Notes: a model not told the origin generated them from the letters alone. A DNA stretch of 27,796 bases from Spirogloea muscicola (GCA_009602725.1 WELB01000094.1:419569-447364); one strand, 5' to 3'. Positions 1 through 8,664 are shown, numbered from the stretch's first letter. Program-made: numbers and translations.

Positions 1-1188
1 GGCGGAGGCGCCGCGCGACAGGGTCCTCGCGCTCATCGCGCGAGCCCCGGCCGCGCCGTCGGCTTTGTACGATGGCGAGGCGGCGCGCGCGGAGCTGGCC
101 GCCGCCGTGGCGGAGCTCTGCCGCGCCAATCCCACGACCCGGCCCGGCGAGCGCAGCGCGGAGCTGGGCCAGGGCGTCTGGGAGGTCTTCCACGCCCCGC
201 AACTCACCAGGTCCGCCGTCGAGCTTCTATCACTATTTGCCACCACCATTGCACGCTGGCTACCGTCTGTCCGGCTTCGATCAGCTGCTTGGCCAGTCAG
301 ACGGGCGTGCTTGTGGAGGCACCCCACAATGAGGAGAGGTCGCTGGACAGCTTCGAGATTGGCGCTCCTTCACTGTCTTGTCTCGGCTGCACTAGCTGCA
401 ATCGTCCTCAAGGGCATCGCAGCTCTTAGCACTTCATCCACAGGTCTTGTCTAGCCAAGCAGGTATAGTTGTTTGCGAGCCAGAGCTGATGTCCTTCTGC
501 TGCTGTGCAGGATGTCGTCATTCCTCGGGGCTCGCTTCGACCCTATACGATACACTCTCACTGGGACGCACATTGCCAGCAATGTGAAGTACAGCTCCCA
601 GCTCCTTGGGGACGGCTGGCTCAGCGCCTCGGGCGACTTTGAGGCAGATGGCTTAGATGCTGTGCGGGTCTTGTTCGACTCCTTCTGGTGGGACATTGGG
701 CGGGATGATCAGAAGCCGGATCCTCAAGGACAGGTGGGGTTGATTCAGCATGTCTTCCTGCAGGAGCTGTCGGTGCATCATTGCTGTAACATAAGGGTTG
801 ATGGTTGTGCTGAAGCCTTCATTGTCCTGGGAGCACATCGAACAATGTATCTGAATCTAGAGGCCAACACATCACATCCTGCAAGCCTTTCATACACGAT
901 CAAGGAGACCTTATCTTGTTGAAGTGAATTGGGCACTGAGGAATGACAGCAGCACAATGCTTGTTGCTGAGAAGGTGCTGGCAGACCGACAGCATCATTG
1001 GTCTCATCTAGGACATTTTGCACTTTGCACAGGGCTCATGGCAGCAGACTTCGCTCAACAACCTTGGACGTGCCTTATTCTTCCCGCAGCTCTCCACCTT
1101 TCCAGTCCTTTATCTCGACCCTGACCTTGTTGTGTTTAAGTTTCCTCCCCTTTCAACCAACATTGCTGCTCACAGATTTAGTACATAA
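1..1188 (+). CDS. PAP/fibrillin family protein (plastid-lipid-associated), 5' partial
   Basis: Fibrillins are plastid proteins that coat plastoglobules and thylakoid margins and bind lipids; that role is family knowledge. Three exons join in phase: 1-210 (frame from base 2), 511-733 and 1048-1188, giving 190 visible residues. Exon 1 carries ELCRANPTTRPGE and WEVFHAPQLTR, exon 2 ARFDPIRYTLTG, VKYSSQLLGDGWLSASG and FDSFWWDIG, and exon 3 the family's C-terminal LGRALFFPQLSTFPVLYLD followed by LVVFKFPPL. Splice sites are AG/GT and TGCAG, and the AGG codon split between exons 1 and 2 restores arginine. The N-terminus and any transit peptide lie left of the window. Which fibrillin subgroup this is cannot be decided here. 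LINE remnants start about 140 bases after the stop. Confidence 0.88.
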
Positions 1189-1324
1189 TTGGACCAATCT
1201 AGGAAGCCCCACACGCTACTCTTAGACTGCCCCTCAACAGCATGTTGATGTTTTAATCGGTGTCTGACTTTTCAGAGCGTAATATTCCGGCTTGTCCTCT
1301 CTGTTGTTTTCTCTCCCTTGCCTG

Positions 1325-1545
1325 TCCTTCTCTCCCTTTTGGCTAGTGCCTTGCACCAGAAAGCTGGGCGAGCTCTAGTAGGTGGCAGAAGGGCTCCGTT
1401 CCTGGCATCTAGTATTCATGCATCGAGTAGTGACCTGTATGTTTTGACCCGTGGTTATTGAGCGGGTCAATCTGCTGTTGGTTATGTAGATTTTTAGATG
1501 TGCTTGCCTTTGTACCTGGCCATTTGGCCTACATTTCTTTCTAAT
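1325..1545 (+). mobile_element. 5'-truncated LINE (non-LTR retrotransposon) tail, copy A
   Basis: The plus strand reads ALHQKAGRALVGG, then SSDLYVLTRGY and a stop at 1459-1461. The same protein end occurs in the other copies listed here, so this is the C-terminal end of a LINE polyprotein plus its 3' untranslated region. The untranslated part contains TGTGCTTGCCTTTGTACCTG, shared with copies B, D and F. A perfect 8-bp stem (TTGACCCG at 1444-1451 with CGGGTCAA at 1463-1470) spans the stop codon. Reverse transcriptase and endonuclease domains are absent, so the copy is dead. The 5' limit is approximate. Confidence 0.72.
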
Positions 1546-2153
1546 ACACGATCTTTTCCTTTGCCTTATCCTGCTCTGCATTCCTGGAACCTGCCGAGGT
1601 GAAAACATTTCCAGAAAATGCCAGTCAACCAACTGTGCTTCTCAAGGATCTTCGGATGAATGAAGCTCAATTTTAAGTGTCTTACTTCCTTAAGGATTTG
1701 CCGGGGACGTATGACGTCTTTCAGCCCTTGTGTATGCTCATAGCATGGTGGCCAAGAGAACATCAGGAGTATGCATTGACCCTCGTAAGCAAGGAGTATG
1801 CATGCTGCAAAGTGAAAGAATCAGCATTTATGTGGCTCACTTTCAAGTCATATGCACAGTTCCTCTCCCTTGTATACTGGAGAACTGAGTGCGAGACAGC
1901 CCAATGTGAGTGTGGGCATAGCAAGGTGCGCAGCAGTTGTGGCGGCCACTGTCTCAGGATGATCTTGGGGCTTTGAAGTCCTCATTGTATGGGATCTGCC
2001 ACCGTTGTCTTACATTGAAAAAGCTGTTCCTTGCTGGGTAGCCTCTCAGAAGTTCATCAAGTTGCTCATTTTCAAGAGGTGACTTTCATTTCCCCATGGC
2101 AATGTGAACGTCCTATCACTTGGCAGTGTGCTTAATATGTCCTCCACAAGACT

Positions 2154-2505
2154 AGCAACTGTCTTGAGCTGAGCTTGTTGCAAATGCCCCACACTTGGTC
2201 CTATTCAACCTCGGGTTCTTCCATTCTCCCCCCCGAGGGGATTTTGGTGTATTTGAAACAAATAAAGGCCCAATGGCCAAGTACAAAGGCAAGCACATCT
2301 AGAGACGTACATCACCTACAGCAGGTTGACCCGCTCAGTAACCACGGGTCAATACATGAAGGTCGCTAATTGATGCCTGAATTCTAGATAAGAGATCCGA
2401 AGCCCTTCTACCACCAACTAGAGCTCGCCCAGCTTTCTGGTGCAAAGCATTAGCCTGAGCACGCTGCAAACAGGCCGAAACACGTCGTCGCTAGAACGAC
2501 AGATA
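2154..2505 (-). mobile_element. 5'-truncated LINE tail, copy B, with complete 3' end
   Basis: Read on the minus strand from about 2505 it encodes RRVSACLQRAQANALHQKAG, then RALVGGRRA and SDLHVLTRGY with a stop at 2337-2335. The shared untranslated block (TGTGCTTGCCTTTGTACTTG) follows, then a tail over 2240-2154 that contains GCAACAAGCTCAGC. It is an inverted, diverged partner of copy A about 0.8 kb away. The 8-bp hairpin around the stop is perfect (2326-2333 with 2345-2352). The 2240-2154 tail recurs in the SINE-like element at 3237-3470, so this copy probably shows the true 3' end of the LINE. No catalytic domain remains. Confidence 0.72.
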
Positions 2506-2599
2506 TGCAGCTGGCAGGCCCATCTCAGCCGGAAACACATATGCACGTCGTGCATAGCCTAGATTGGCGATATTCTGAAGGAGAGTGAGGAAACGAGGA

Positions 2600-3235
2600 C
2601 CTGAATAGCCAAAGATGTCAACTGCAGCTGGCAGGAGTTGATCGCATTGGGGGTAATCGGGTCAGTGCTGCAGCTTTCCGCTCCAACCTGGGGCTCTCTG
2701 CCTCGCGGGCCGGCCACGCTGCCTCGAAGGCCGCTCGCTGCAAGGCGGCCAAGCACTCCGATCACCCACCTGCCGACGAGTTCGTCCCCTTGGCGGTGGA
2801 CGTGCACGGGGCTCTTGGGTCCCAGTGGCTTGACCTATTGGCTAGGCTTGCGCGGCGGGCTGTGTCCCGCAGACGCGGCGAGCCAGCCGACTTCAACGCC
2901 GCGGGCTCGTGGGCTCAGGTATATCGGATGCGCCTCTCTGTATCCCTGCAGCGGTCCATGGCCCACGCTCTGCATCTGCGAGCTGGCCGTGCTCTCGCTG
3001 CGGGCTCTGGCTTTCGTCAGGGTGATAGCTTCCCGGCAGCTAGTCTGTCGGATCTGAGGCTCCTCACTCGTACTTATTGAGTGATCCATCCTCCCCCTGT
3101 TTTACCATTGCATCCTCAGGCCCCTTTGTAGCTGCTCACCGCTCTTAGGCCCCTCTGAACCTTTGTGAATTCTTTTTGGGCTGGCTTTTCGCAGCCCTTG
3201 CCCCCATTGGGAGTGCCACTTCTTCCGTCGCAAAT
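2600..3235 (+). mobile_element. LINE polyprotein C-terminal remnant and 3' UTR, copy C
   Basis: This is the longest coding remnant of the family, about 160 codons ending at the stop 3078-3080. It includes AGVDRIGGNRVSAAAFRSN, ADEFVPLAVDVHGALGSQW, WAQVYRMRLSVSLQRSMAHA, LRAGRALAAGSGF and LSDLRLLTRTY. The layout (a PLAV-D-G block, an RLSVSLQR helix, then a short tail) is typical of the region downstream of reverse transcriptase in plant and algal LINE polyproteins. That is recognition by pattern, not by alignment. The sequence after the stop differs from the other copies, so this may be a sister subfamily. It is truncated at the 5' end and has no reverse transcriptase or endonuclease. Confidence 0.7.
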
Positions 3236-3236
3236 T

Positions 3237-3470
3237 AGCAACTGTTTTGTGCTGAGCTTGTTGCAGATACCCCAAACTAGGCCCAATTACTCCTCGGGAT
3301 TGTGTAATGCTCCCCCAAGAGAAGGCGCGCGGGGCGCATGAAATGAAAGGGAGGCCAATTCAACCCAATACATTGTTCAGGCAGAGACTCGGGGGAAAAG
3401 CCAGCCCACAAAAGTACCACATGGCCTCGGAGTGCTTCTCTGCCGAGATTCGAACTCGTGACGTGCCGCA
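3237..3470 (-). mobile_element. SINE-like element with tRNA T-arm-like box B and LINE-shared tail
   Basis: On the minus strand the element opens near 3470 with ACGAGTTCGAATCTCGG. This fits the RNA polymerase III box B consensus (GWTCRANNC) and can fold as a T-arm with a seven-base TTCGAAT loop. It ends about 230 bases later with GCAACAAGCTCAGCAC and CAGTTGCTAA. The last 75-85 bases match the 3' tail of LINE copy B (2240-2154) imperfectly but along their length. Length, box B and tail suit a tRNA-derived SINE mobilised by that LINE. No convincing box A was found upstream of box B, so a chance T-arm or a decayed copy remains possible. Box B lies about 80 bases upstream of the ATG at 3539. Confidence 0.5.
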
Positions 3471-3538
3471 GGAAAGACCCCCGGGAATCCCAAAAAGCTC
3501 CAATTCCGCCCCGAACGCAGCTCGCTGCCGCGGCCGCC

Positions 3539-3706
3539 ATGGCGGGCGGCGCCGTGCTGGCGTCGCTGCTGGTGGTGCTGGTGGCGCTGCCCGTGGCGTG
3601 GTGCGCCGTGGAGGCCGCATGCGCGCCCTGCCTCTCCTACGTCCGCGCGCGCATGGCCGACGACCTCGACGCCGAGGCCGGCCCGCTGCTCGCGCCGCGC
3701 GCCTGA
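3539..3706 (+). CDS. Small membrane protein, OEP7/OEP14-like, tandem copy 1
   Basis: A single-exon, 55-residue protein. An N-terminal hydrophobic stretch (about residues 6-23, VLASLLVVLVALPVAWC) is followed by AVEAACAPCLSYVRARM and an acidic tail (ADDLDAEAG). Its neighbour at 4195-4353 has the same plan: ALP-x-x-W-x-AVE-x-x-C-x-P-x-L-x-x-x-R-x-R-M-x-x-DLD. This plan resembles chloroplast outer-envelope signal-anchored proteins of the OEP7/OEP14 type, where basic residues after the membrane span direct insertion into the plastid envelope. Copy 1 has only arginines there and lacks the lysine of copy 2, so its assignment is weaker. The ATG is the first in frame of the GC-rich block. A GCC repeat follows the stop directly. 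Confidence 0.6.
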   Translation: MAGGAVLASLLVVLVALPVAWCAVEAACAPCLSYVRARMADDLDAEAGPLLAPRA

Positions 3707-3710
3707 GCCA

Positions 3711-3747
<37 letters not shown>
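3711..3747 (+). repeat. GCC trinucleotide microsatellite
   Basis: About twelve uninterrupted GCC units begin five bases after the stop codon of the first small membrane protein gene, so they lie in its 3' untranslated region. The tract is probably length-variable. Confidence 0.9.
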
Positions 3748-3748
<1 letters not shown>

Positions 3749-3829
3749 AGTCGCAGCGACACGCGCTCGTGCGTCACTTCAGGCTCTCGGCATTCGCCGC
3801 GCGGACGTTCCCCTCGGTGAGCTGCACCC

Positions 3830-3990
3830 CCCCGCCCGCTCGCTGCAGTCGCTCCTTTGGACCTTTAAGCTGCGGCCTCTACGCGCTGGCTCGTGATTAC
3901 TGAGCGGGTCAGCTTAGCAGCAGGTGAATGTACGCCTGTCAGTGTGCTTGCCTGTGTGCTTGGCCACTCGGGCCCTCCATCACCCAGTGC
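3830..3990 (+). mobile_element. 5'-truncated LINE tail, copy D
   Basis: The plus strand reads SCGLYALARDY and a stop at 3901-3903, corresponding to SSDLYVLTRGY-stop of copy A. It is followed by TCAGTGTGCTTGCCTGTGTG and CTTGGCCACTCGGGCCCTCC, the family's 3' untranslated block. The stop-codon hairpin has two base changes, but both still allow G-U pairs in RNA (3887-3893 with 3905-3911). The copy lies between the two tandem small genes. Its 3' limit is uncertain; the sequence up to 4194 shows nothing else that I can name. Confidence 0.65.
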
Positions 3991-4194
3991 ACACTCCATT
4001 GCCTCGAGACGATGCGCGCTTTGCCAAGGCGGCGCTTCAAGTCCCAGGGCATGGCAGCGACAACGGCTTTGGTTTTTGGACTCTTCTGTCTCCGTGGAGC
4101 CCCGAATTTCGGCGCCCAGCAGATAGCCGTCGCCGCCTTGATGATTTCAGCGGCTGGCTGTGACGTGGCCCTCGCAGGAGCTGCCGGGAGGGCC

Positions 4195-4353
4195 ATGGAG
4201 CGGCGGACGCGCCAGAACCTGGTCGCGGCGCTCATCGCGCTACCGCTCATCTGGTGGGCGGTGGAGCTGACCTGCAAGCCCTTCCTGGACCCCATCCGCA
4301 AGCGGATGAAGAAGGACCTGGACGACGCTGGCGACGAGGACGATGACATCTGA
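4195..4353 (+). CDS. Small membrane protein, OEP7/OEP14-like, tandem copy 2
   Basis: A single-exon, 52-residue protein: a basic start (MERRTRQN), one membrane span (LVAALIALPLIWWAVEL, about residues 9-25), then TCKPFLDPIRKRMKKDLDD and a very acidic end (GDEDDDI). The span followed by K-P-x-L and a run of lysine and arginine closely resembles plant OEP7, a signal-anchored protein of the chloroplast outer envelope; in that family the C-terminal basic flank is needed for plastid rather than ER targeting. It is a diverged tandem duplicate of 3539-3706. The frame stays open upstream to 3928, but that stretch overlaps LINE copy D, so the ATG at 4195 is chosen. Function beyond envelope residence is unknown. 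Confidence 0.7.
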   Translation: MERRTRQNLVAALIALPLIWWAVELTCKPFLDPIRKRMKKDLDDAGDEDDDI

Positions 4354-5118
4354 GAGGCCCGGCTTATGCTGCGCCCGCGGCCGTTGTATCCCTACGTACG
4401 CAACCATCAATGCGTCTCGCGCCTCCGAGCAACCGCGGAGCTAGAAGAAAGAACGCTTCCAGTAGAGGGTGGTGGCTGTGAGAGGCCAGCCCAGATGAAG
4501 GAATGAAGCTGAGGCGGCCAAGGCCGGTATCGGTGTCAAGCCTTGCAAATCGAAGCCCTTTCGCTGCAGCAAGGCCCGGACCTTATGTGGGTCTCAACAA
4601 AGAAGAAAACACAAGATGGCATATTGGCAGTAACTTGGGATACTCTTTTATAAGGAGCCCAAAGCAAATGCTTTATGTGCCTTCCGATGCAAAGGTGACC
4701 TTCTGGGCAAAGGTGGAACTTTTCTCTCTTGATGCCTTTCTGAGCTGCATCTGCATCTATGTTGTCATCAGACCTTGCTGTCTTCAAATTGTACTCTCAG
4801 AATGAGTGCTCTGCGATTGCCCTCCACAATGATGTCTGCTGCCCCGTTGCAATGTGCCATAAAGTCATGACTACTGTCAGGATGGACTTACATTGGTACG
4901 ATTGGACCGAGGATCAGTCAGGACAACAAGCAGGGGTCAGCTGCAGTGCAGTGTTGGTAGCAGTGCAAGGCAAATTTGTCAGTCACAGGGACACTCAGGT
5001 GGATTATTCAAGTTTGGACTTTTGAACATGTTGATATCGTGCAATTTCCAATTTTCGAGTGCCAACAGGTCTTGTCAGGGCCCCATGTGCACCCCTGCAA
5101 GCCCAGCGACCAGTCTGA
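4354..5118. other. Convergent intergenic region, no gene seen
   Basis: This 765-base stretch lies between the stop of the second OEP7-like gene and the stop of SEC62 on the other strand, so it should hold both 3' untranslated regions. The open frames here are short, AT-richer than the exons and show no family motif. No repeat of the LINE family was found. Confidence 0.6.
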
Positions 5119-7706
5119 CTACAACTCCATGTCAAGCTTGGGTTCAGATTCTGCGCTGCTGCGTGTCGTGCTCGGCTCCTCGATGTCATTGTCACCACCT
5201 GACTCTGAGCCGGCCGCTCCCTCCTGGAGAGGTGACTCCTTGCTGTCTCCCTCAAACCCGCCAGCTTTGGGTGCAGCGGGCGGCGGTGGAGCGGTGGCTG
5301 AGACTGGTGGCTCGTCGCTACTGCTATTGCCCTTGCTGAGCATCGCAGGGCTCCATAGCAACATCTCATCGATTGCATTGCCAAACTTCTTGCGGTACCT
5401 GCATGCAAAAAAAGAGGCGAAGTTGCTCAAAGTCAGACACTGGCCGAGCAGCTCGCTCAAGGCCTGACGATGGGCTGAGCTTGCAGACCTCGCAGTCCAG
5501 GGCCATGGACAAGCAAAGCAAAGACCAGAGCTGATTGTAGGCATCCAAGAATACCAACAATTGATGTTTAAAGAAGTATGCAACCCTCCACTGACATGCA
5601 AGCCTGCCCACCCTAAGTCCAGTATTCCTCCTAAACCCGTCCTCTATTCACGTCGCACAGCTTCATCAATCATATGCAGAACACCTAGTTGCTACTTGGC
5701 TACCCAGCTACAAGCTGGTCACAAGCGCAAAGCTTGTGTGCAGCGGAGCTGCCCAGTAACCACTGATGGAAAAGCCAGGAAGTCAAGAGCGGGAATCACT
5801 AGGGCCTCTGGGGTTAGGGCTGGGACTTGCAATCAATGCCGCCGGCTGCATTTCGTACCTGGTGCGGGCCTGCTCGTCAGGCGCGTTCTGCACGCAGAGG
5901 TAGACGGCAGCGGAGGCACATGCCGCGAGCGCAAGGCGCGAGGCGAGCTTCGGCGGCGGCTCCTCGTCCTTGGCGGCCTCCGGCCAGAACCGGAAAAGCT
6001 CCGATAGCAGCGCCTCCTCTGCGAGGATGTTTGGGAAGAACCACACGCGCTTGCCCGCCACAATCCAGCACAGCGCAAAGACCACCACCCTCACTGCAAA
6101 GAAAAACGGCAGCTCTGCATCAGTCAACCTCCGCTTGGCTCTTTGACAAGCGATGACCCACTTTCCTTGCCAGTTTGGCCAAATGCTTGGCTCAGCATTA
6201 ATGCACTGGGTAGTGCACAGTGTGAAGCAAGGGCTTACCACGACATTCCATGTTCAAAGGTCATAGGTGATCAGCGGTGGAGCCTAGAATCTCAAGGGTT
6301 TGGAGGCAGGATAGGAAAATGGGAGCGAGCGAGCAGCATCGGCTGGCAAAAAATTGAAGCTTGGCTAGTATCACTTATCAGCAGGAAGAGGGGTTCAGGT
6401 AAGGTGACTCACGCAGGAGGACGCCGAATATGAGGCAGAGCAGCGTGATGCAGAAGTAGAGGACGGCGAGCTTGCACCAGTGCGGCGCGACGGGGAAGAG
6501 GCAGCACGCGACAGTCACGACCGGCACGAGGAATGAGAGCACGTACTGCCACGCCGGTCGCTTCCGCTCAAACGTCCACGCGTAGAACCCATCTTCGGCA
6601 AATGACTGGTCCTGCTTGGGTCAACGTGCACCACTGGTGCAGATGGCAGTGAGCAAAGCGACATGCAGTGGCTGATATACGGCAGTAGTGCCAAGTGAGT
6701 GAGGGTGTCCTTCACATTCGCTGTCTATGCACGAACATGAGTACATCAAGCATTGATCGGCAATTGCATACATTACTACAGAACTTTGCAGAAGTCAGAG
6801 TACCAAGATTAAAAACTGAAAGATCAGCTACTCATTATTCACAATGCTGACAGCATGCTCACCGGATGGACCTCAAGGCGGGCAGGCCATTTCGACAGCT
6901 TCTTCTTGCCAGGCCGGATGACCTTGACGACGCGGTCGCAGCGGTACACGAGTTTGCGATGCAGCAGGAGCTCGCCGGCCTCCTCGGGCGAGAGCGGCGG
7001 CGGTGGCAGTGCGCTGTCGCTGGGGGGTGGCGGCCGCGGCGCAAGCTCCGGGTGCTTGCGCAGCAGTGCGAGTAGGTCGCGCGAGCGGAAGTACTCCACG
7101 CGCGCCTCCTGGAGCACCGCCCACCGCGACTCCAGCTCCTTGTGGTCGCGCACGCGCACCGCAAACTGCACCGCCGGGTCTGGCGGCGGCCGCGGCCGCT
7201 GCCGCCGCAGCTACCGGCCGCCGCAGCACAGCAACGACGGAATCCACGTGAGACTTGTGGCATACTGGCATACTGATTCTTCCTGGCCCTTACTAATGAC
7301 TCCTAAGACAAATAATGACGACAGACAGTGATCCTTGACTCACAGAAGCGACACTATTTTTGCTGCCAAAACTCTGGACTTTCGGCTGCCGACTCGGGCT
7401 CACTGAGTCTCAAAGACATTGCGCTCTTGTGCTGATGAGTCTTGTCAGCTGGCGCTGCTCGCTCATATCTGTCCACCCTTATGGGCTGGAATCTCTTACA
7501 GTCCGTCCCCATTGAAGTAAGAGCTATATATCCTTCTCTAAACCATGTATATTTCACTAAACCCTGAACCTTGAGCTTGAGCTTAAGGCCTTGTCTTGCC
7601 GCGGGCAGTCGCCGCGGAGTGCCAGTTGTGGGCGTACTCTGAAGTGGTACCACGCAGGCTGGCGATTGGCGCCGCCGGGCCCGGCCGCCTTGTCCTTGCG
7701 CACCAT
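5119..7706 (-). CDS. SEC62: SEC62, ER post-translational translocation subunit
   Basis: Sec62 is an ER-membrane partner of the Sec61 channel in post-translational import of secretory proteins. Five minus-strand exons join in phase: 7706-7638, 7210-6863, 6611-6413, 6093-5859 and 5398-5119, giving 376 residues, close to plant Sec62. Exon 2 has VRVRDHKELESRWAVLQEAR and RCDRVVKVIRPGKKKLSKWP. Exon 3 has FYAWTFERKRPAWQ and the first hydrophobic segments (about residues 160-205). Exon 4 has CWIVAGKRVWFFPNILAEE and LLSELFRFWPE. Exon 5 has YRKKFGNAIDEMLLWSP and a Ser/Pro/acid-rich tail. Split codons at exons 3/4 and 4/5 restore leucine and arginine. The first exon (MVRKDKAAGPGGANRQ) is the least certain: it is in phase, but its sequence is not conserved. 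Confidence 0.94.
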
Positions 7707-7880
7707 GGAGGGAGGGACAGAGCCCCGCACGCGCCTTCGCCGACACCAGCTCCGTCGCTGGACAGCTCGCCGATGCAGGAATGTCGGCCTTGGCCCCGCC
7801 GCCGGCCTACTGACGCAGCTGCTGAGCACCGGCTGCCCGGGCGCGCCTTGTGGGCTGTCTGGTGGTGGCACCCGGACAAT

Positions 7881-8130
7881 GCGGCTGCTGATATTCAAAG
7901 AGCGGCTATGAAAGCCAGCCAGATGCATACAGGTGATCTTGACGGAGCCACAGGCTAGGCAGACATGGCGCTCCTAATACCCCCGGGTCAGCAGTAGGAA
8001 GTCAGATGAGCTGAGGGGAGGAAGAGCAGCCGCGCTGCGCAAGCCAGAGGCTGCTGCAAGGGCGCGACCGGCGCGGCGGTGCAAAGCAAGCGCTTGGGAG
8101 AGCTGGAGGGGGGTGGGCGGGCAGAGGAGG
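7881..8130 (-). mobile_element. 5'-truncated LINE tail, copy E
   Basis: The minus strand encodes LQLSQALALHRRAGRALAAA, then ASGLRSAAALPPLSSSDF and LLLTRGY with a stop at 7976-7974. It parallels copy C (SLQRSMAHALHLRAGRALAA and LLTRTY-stop). The 3' untranslated part, 7973-7881, differs from that of copies A and B. It recurs twice nearby, at 8222-8170 and at 8346-8296, which suggests nested insertions of related subfamilies. No catalytic domain is present. Confidence 0.65.
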
Positions 8131-8169
8131 CGGAAAGGGGGGAATGGGTTGTGTTTCGAGTAATCGGAA

Positions 8170-8510
8170 GCGGCTGCTGATATAAAGAGAGCGGCTGTGA
8201 AAGCCAGCCAGATGCATACAGGAAAAACGTGTGTATCAAGAGATGGGGAGGCCATGTGTGGCCAAGTACAAAGGCAAGCACACTGACAAATGTACGATGC
8301 ATACAGGTGTTCATGACGGGCCACAGGCTAGGCAGCCATGGCGCTCTTAGAAAATATATGCCGCTGGCGTTTCCTGACCCCTGGCCGCGCTTCTTCCTGG
8401 AGTAATGGAGGGTCTGAGTGGCTAAGTACAGAGGCTAAGCACAGTGACAGGTGTACAGCACCTGCTGCTGAGTTGACCCCGCTTAGTGACCACGGGTCAG
8501 CACATAGAGA
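8170..8510 (-). mobile_element. 5'-truncated LINE tail, copy F, composite
   Basis: The minus strand ends an open frame with YVLTRGH and a stop near 8485-8483. The family's untranslated block follows (TCACTGTGCTTAGCCTCTGT), and then a second version of the same block (TCAGTGTGCTTGCCTTTGTA, about 8287-8268). Stretches shared with copy E (8346-8296 and 8222-8170) flank the second block. Two tails therefore seem to be stacked or partly duplicated. The stop-codon hairpin survives with one bulged base (8473-8499). Confidence 0.6.
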
Positions 8511-8642
8511 GAGAGGAGGGAGGGAGTGTTGAGGCAGCGTCGAGGGAGCCAGCCGATGGTCAGTGGACCGCTGAGCTAGAGCTTCAGGGGATCCCCACAC
8601 CCACAGAAATAATTCCGCAATGAGAGACTGCGTCCTCGACAC

Positions 8643-8664
8643 AAACCCAAAACCCCTAAACCCG
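8643..8664 (-). repeat. Short degenerate telomere-like tract
   Basis: The plus strand reads AAACCCAAAACCCCTAAACC, a degenerate form of the CCCTAAA plant and green-algal telomere unit. It lies about 170 bases upstream of the CIA30 start. Two to three units could be chance. Confidence 0.4.

Larger units (their letters stand above)
1189..3538. other. Intergenic region made largely of retrotransposon debris
   Basis: No host gene is supported in this 2.35 kb stretch. It holds LINE tail A on the plus strand, LINE tail B on the minus strand, LINE tail C on the plus strand and a SINE-like element, each listed separately. The piece from about 1560 to 2150, between tails A and B, has only short unrelated open frames and no motif that I recognise. 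The last part also serves as the upstream region of the small gene that starts at 3539. Confidence 0.7.

Noticed and set aside
1677-1976. 99-codon plus-strand frame between LINE copies A and B
   Set aside because: There is no conserved motif, composition is mixed, and it sits in repeat debris.
3440-3475. Possible tRNA gene (T-arm-like sequence)
   Set aside because: Only the T-arm can be formed. No acceptor stem, anticodon arm or box A was found, so it is reported as part of a SINE-like element instead.
6855-7331. Long GC-rich frames on the plus strand opposite SEC62 exon 2, and other minus frames there
   Set aside because: They are low-complexity Arg/Ala/Gly translations with no motif; the minus-strand SEC62 frame carries conserved sequence.
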